From Zeugodacus cucurbitae (Eukaryota; Arthropoda; Insecta; Diptera; Tephritidae): a stretch of 64,000 nt of DNA. Under the pieces are notes generated by a model, which saw only the letters and a list, made by a program, of their open reading frames with translations, was not told the origin of the DNA and searched no databases. The first letter of the stretch is position 1. Each line of letters begins with the position of its first letter. The translations under genes and the position numbers were made by a program. Where the stretch lies: positions 4,489,501 to 4,553,500 of the forward strand of contig NC_071668.1 in assembly GCF_028554725.1 (NCBI RefSeq). The letters are read 5' to 3'. Positions 59,421-64,000 of the stretch are shown here, piece after piece.

Positions 59421-61706
59421 CTTAAAACGTCTAAACATGGCAAAGAGGTGTCATATGATGTGTCTGGACCCTCAAGTTCTAGAAGAATTAAGTTTCCTTA
59501 CTATGGAAGATACGTCGAGCAATGAAATATAGAAAACCTAGACTTTCTCAGCGTTACTATCGCATTGTTGACTCTGTCTTCTGCTTGGAGAAGAAGAGAA
59601 GAACTCAAGTAGGATTTAAGTTACATTTTTCCTAACGGGTTTACTGCCAACTACATATTTTTAGTTCACATACCAGTATTTACTAAGGTACCGTGAAATG
59701 TGTGTAGGTGCGCAAATATACAAAATAATAACGGATCGCAGTGTTTACCTTTGCAGCAAATATTACTTTCAAAATAAAGTGAGTAGTGTAAACAAGACAG
59801 ACTAAATATCACAACACTACAGTCGATTAACAAACAACAAAGACGCTTTTTTTTGCTGTTTTTCACAAACGAATGCAGATCAACAAACATGTTTATGTTT
59901 ATAACGGTAAATTTGCAAGCTTTAATAAAAAGCGGCCAGCGAAGCACAAAAACAAAAACTGGTCGAATGAAAGTGGACCAAAAATGTTAAATTAAATATG
60001 AAAAGTTTCGTAATAAAAGAAATGAAATGGCAAAAATTGTCGGAGCCTAAACGAAACAACGAAGCACACGGCGTTCTGCTATTGCACCAAAACAATTTTG
60101 TAAATATACACAGATATGTATATGAAGAGATGTGTGTGTTCTTGTTGGCGTTGGCGACTGTGATTGCCAATGCATTTGCGGTGTAACGAAATGAGAGTTT
60201 TGCTAAAGTTTCTTTGAGTGAACAAGAGAGGTGTGAGCAGGGGTGTGTTTTTTTAATATTTTTTTTTTCATTTATTGGTGGCTGCATGCCAAACGTGTCA
60301 CGAACTGCCGCCCACAAACCGCTCAGCTCAGTTATAATGGAATAAATAAAATAAAAAAACACACTTTCCGCCACAAATATTCGTTGCAATAACAACAACA
60401 ATAACAATAATAGTTTTTGGCACTCTAAACACCGCACTGAAGTATAGGTGTGTGTGTGTGTGTGCCTTTGAGTGTGTGTACAAGTGTTGTAAACGAGCGC
60501 GCAATAAATGTGGCAAGGATGCATGCAAAAGAGCAATAGCAATGCTCACTCACCGAAATATTTGCGGATTTTATAGAGCAGTTCATAGCGCACTTATACA
60601 TAATTGTTTGCCCAGCACTTGCTCTAACTAATATCGCTGTACGCTTGTAAATAGTTGCCCGAAAAAACATACAAACCTGCAGAGTGTATGTGTAATTAAC
60701 AGTTATGTTTGTGTGAATAGCTCCGATTTGGAAAATGTCGATTTCATTGGCGACCACGTGTAGTTTGCTATTGTTGTGCGAGCGCGCTGCGGTCGGCGCC
60801 AATCGGAAAAATTCACAAACACACACACTCTTATATATGTATAGATAGATATACACTTATGCATGAATTTGATTTTGCTGATAGAATTTTGTGGTGGCGC
60901 GTTGGAATTTTGCGAAAAACGCACCGAAAATTATTGTGTAAATCTGCAAACTCATTCCGTTATTATTTGTTCCCAAACATTTTTTAATACGCCGCGGTGT
61001 CAGCAGGTTTTATTGTGCCAACCGCCTGCCACAGCTATTTGTTGTTTTTTTTTTCATTTTTTCAGCTAAAACAGTGCGAAAGTGTAGGGTAGGATGGGGG
61101 AAAACTCATTTAAAATTGTATGCACTGAAGCTGAAAATACGCAATTTGAGTTACGTTGGCACTTTTTTCCCAGATTCTTAAATACTTGTGTGAAAAGCGA
61201 TTAATTTTAATATAATATTTGTGAGTAGTGAGAGTGTTAAAAACCAATATTTTTAATAGCTGTTCCAGACATGTTTTTTTGAGAGAAATGAGTCGGGAAA
61301 AACACTCTGGCTGCTGGTTTCGAAAATAAAAATTAAAGCTCTCCAAAAATCACTTCTGAGGTGTGGTTCTTACGGGCAATTACTGAGTAATTTCAAATTA
61401 CAAATTACTAATTTGTTGTCGAAAATAATCAAAATTCGAAGTTCTATCTAATATTGACATTTTTGTTGTTGACATTTATGACGTTGCTGTTACAATTATT
61501 TTTAACGGTGTACATTCCCTGTTCAAGGTTAGCAGTTATCGCTTCAAAGGGAGCTAGCTAATCTCTTTAACAGTTGCTACCCTAAAGCATCTGTTATGAA
61601 AATGTTATCTAACAGAAATCGAGCGGTACTTTGTTACTGTCCAAGTCCACGTTAAAACAACTTTTCCTTAATAAATTTTCATGTTTTTGAGTAAAATATT
61701 AAACTA
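59421..61706. other. Non-coding DNA with TG tract
   Basis: The longest minus frame in the window (59922-60542) begins at TTG, reads His/Thr from a CA tract (60448-60466) and poly-Leu from (AAC)n (60388-60412), and matches no family, so it is rejected. Other frames at 59998-60924 are shadows. T-rich run at 61029-61040. Confidence 0.5.
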
Positions 61707-62240
61707 ACAAATAAGGAAGGACTAAGTTCGGATGTAACCAAAGATTTTATACTCTCACAACTATCACACACCATTTTACCAATTTATTAGACATAAAGTT
61801 CGATCAAATGTTCCAAAGTCATTATATACATATATGTATATAGTATATGAGGGCTGGAGTAATTCCAGGACCGATTTCAACTATATTTGTAACTAAGCTA
61901 AATTTTTTCCAAGATATACGCTCCCTTAATTTGGCCAAGATAACTCACATATTAACCGATATATACAGTTTAAAGCTCGCCTGAAAATTCCTATAAAGGG
62001 ATATGGGAACTATGACAAGCAACGACCAGATTTTATCCGTCTTTGACATCGAGACAAATATAAGGAACGTTTTGCTTCTAACTTTCTTTAGTATATATGA
62101 AAGATTAATCTATGTTTTCGAAAAAAAAAAAATTATCATGGATAATGAGGTCCCCAGGTGCGGTATCTAGGGCCTTGAAAATGTGAAGTCCGATTTCGAC
62201 AATTTTTATAAAAAGCATTTCCACACCGGTTTTAGAATGA
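61707..62240 (+). mobile_element. Diverged DINE-1-like copy, 5' part
   Basis: AACAAATAAGGAAGGACTAA GTTCGGATGTAACC followed by TTTTATACTCTCACAAC is the 5' end of the DINE-1-like family with several substitutions; the 5' palindrome has decayed. Further on, GGCCTTGAAAATGTGAAGTCCGATTTCGAC at about 62169-62200 matches GGGGCCTTAAAAACCTATGGTCCGATTTCGGC at 7.81-7.84 kb. The spacing between these two points is longer than in the other copies, and no GTCY tract or 3' hairpin follows, so the 3' half is lost or unrecognisable. Confidence 0.72.
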
Positions 62241-64000
62241 TTTCAAAATATATATTTGTTTTTTTTTTCGATTAAAGGCTACCTTAGTGTCTTAGAAACT
62301 CACAGAGTCATACAAAAACTACGGAGCTACATACAACCGCCTGCATAGCCGTGGTTTACTTCAATATCTCAGGAAAAAATTTAAAATTTCTTCTAATTAA
62401 ATTAATTAATTATTAATGAAGCTTCTTAAATTTAATTTATGGAAAGAAAATAAACGAATGTGATTTTCAACGTTCTAGGGTGGTCTCACCTCTTAAATAT
62501 ATTAACAAAATACCTGAGCCGTTTTACTCAAAAGTCAACACCTTTCATCAAATAATTGTATTCAAAAGAGTTCCTGATTACTTGCTGTAATCAATACAAA
62601 ATTCTACAAGCTGCCGCATCCCTACTTCGCTCAAATCTCCTTATTTGTTTACTCCCATTTCCATTTACTGCAAAAACCGCATTAACTGATGTATTTTGGA
62701 TGTAATTATCAGAATAGAAATTTATGTAGAAGATAATAAATTGAATGTGGAATGCAACTCTGAACCACTGCAAATGCTTACCACACCGCAAAGCTTCAAT
62801 TAAAGCATGCCTTGCAAGCGCAAAATGCTGCCACATGAGAACGTGTTTATTAAGTTGGATAAACCAGTACAATAACAGCGCTGAGTAGGTGGCATCACTG
62901 AAGACATATTACTTTATCAGGGTTTAAAACATGTTTTGCTGCTAGCGAGAGAAGAACAACAACTGAGTGCTTGAGTGTTGTGGATAGAGAATGCGTTAGC
63001 TGGACGCTGCTGCACGCTGGAGTTGTGTATTTATTTTGGTAATTTACCGTTGACAGCAGCAATGAAACACCTAAAACAACAGTGATGATGATGATGGCAG
63101 CGCGCTGAAGATAATGAGCGGAGCGCGGGCGCACAAGGGTCAGTTGCTGGGCAAACTATTTAAGTAGCGCCTTTGACCCACACACCGACACCGAGTGTTA
63201 TACGCTGCTTCGTTACTTCATTGCGTAACTGTGTGCGTAGCGCTGGTTGTGTATGTGTGTGTGTTTGGTGCTTTATGGCAGCGTAGTAAATTAAAGGGAA
63301 ATAAATAGTTTGCAGGTGGTGTTAATTGAAAAAGTTTCTGCAACACTAATTAAAAGTTTCTAAACAAAATGCGATGATGAAAATTCTATAATATTTTAAA
63401 AGGTAAAGAGCACAACAACAATAATAATAACAACAGCAGCTACATACACAGGGTTGAGAAGGAGCATTGGAGTGGAGACAGCAGCGTGAGCAACGTATTT
63501 TAAGCTTGGCAATAAATGAGAATGCGAATGCGAACGCTGTAAGCAACATAAGAGCAACAATGCTAGCTGCGAAGTTTTCTGCGAAAGACTGGAGTGGTGC
63601 ATGTACACCGTGGCACAGCTGTTGCAACGCGCTGCCGAAACTGCGTGAGCATGCAGCTGAGTGCGTGTGTTTGTTTGTCTTCGACTGTAGAGCTCGCATT
63701 GGAATATCCTTCAGAGCTGGGTAATTTCGCTGCTATAGCGTTTAGACAACTTTATACAAATATATGTTTGTATGAGAGTATGTTAGTTAGTTGGTTGGTT
63801 GTATAATACACAAATATATGTTTAATAAGTTTTGCTGAGTGCTTTCCAATCAATTTTCAATGACATTGCACTAATTAATTTTGAGTAATAATCCATTGGT
63901 TCGGTAACAAGTAGTGTGCAAGAAAGTTTACTTGAAGAGGAAATGGTAGGAGAAGGCTGCGTATCTTGGCAATAATTCCGGCAAATAATCACAATCAAAT
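62241..64000. other. Non-coding DNA
   Basis: No gene is accepted. A TG tract lies at 63251-63266 and (CAA)/(TAA)-type sequence at 63412-63440. The 117-codon minus frame 63346-63699 is Cys/Ser/Tyr rich from those tracts; plus frames at 63467-63806 overlap it. A slightly GC-richer patch at 63100-63250 shows no motif. Confidence 0.5.

Noticed and set aside
59922..60542. 206-codon minus frame, longest in the window
   Set aside because: It begins at TTG, and much of it is read from a CA tract (His-Thr) and (AAC)n (poly-Leu); no domain is visible and shorter frames overlap it in other phases.
1..64000. tRNA, rRNA and conserved microRNA genes
   Set aside because: I looked for GGTTCGAATCC-type B boxes and for several well-known fly microRNA seeds and saw none; a covariance-model scan would be needed to exclude them formally.

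Overview
The window looks like non-coding DNA from a higher fly, most probably a tephritid fruit fly or close relative. It is AT-rich, with many (CA)n/(TG)n and (CAA)n/(TTG)n tracts, no bacterial-style gene packing, and transposon relics typical of brachyceran flies: mariner, DINE-1/Helentron-like, RTE-like LINE, and TTAA-flanked miniature elements. The species assignment is inference. I found no exon of a host gene that I can name and no tRNA, rRNA or CRISPR. The simplest reading is a large intergenic region or a very long intron. Most open frames of 60-200 codons lack an ATG, run through simple repeats, or lie inside transposons.

Layout: 1-7.2 kb is unique AT-rich DNA interrupted by a 'TATACCAGTT' degenerate tandem array (1.6-2.07 kb) and a two-level minisatellite (4.27-4.71 kb). 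A 178-base hairpin element lies at 7.3 kb, then a full-length DINE-1-like element at 7.6-8.7 kb. 12.1-12.8 kb holds the best-preserved member of a TTAA-flanked inverted-repeat family, whose other members lie at 22.3, 26.9 and 58.1 kb, with possible fragments at 23.5, 50.8 and 57.7 kb. 15.6-16.2 kb is an internally deleted mariner-like element with TA flanks; a 192-base derivative of the same family is at 55.1 kb. A 413-base inverted-repeat element is at 30.7 kb, a tandem array with a conserved hairpin at 33.8-34.4 kb, and a pogo-like miniature element at 37.2-37.7 kb with a relative at 51.9-52.1 kb.

38-44 kb carries several more GC-rich, CpG-containing patches that could be promoters or untranslated exons (38.1, 40.0-40.5, 43.4-43.7 kb), but nothing proves it. 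Two broken DD34D mariner transposase copies face opposite ways at 41.4-42.1 kb (minus) and 45.4-46.3 kb (plus). A second full-length DINE-1-like element, inverted relative to the first, is at 48.4-49.4 kb. 51.1-51.9 kb is an internal piece of a non-LTR retrotransposon (endonuclease domain plus linker). A diverged third DINE-1-like copy begins at 61.7 kb.

There is no gene system here in the sense of cooperating genes. The content is a layered record of transposon insertion, internal deletion and tandem-repeat growth. The most unusual items are the hairpin-bearing tandem array at 33.8 kb, the TTAA family with GGGG termini, and the two mariner-derived miniature elements of different size that both keep the coding motif next to the right terminus.
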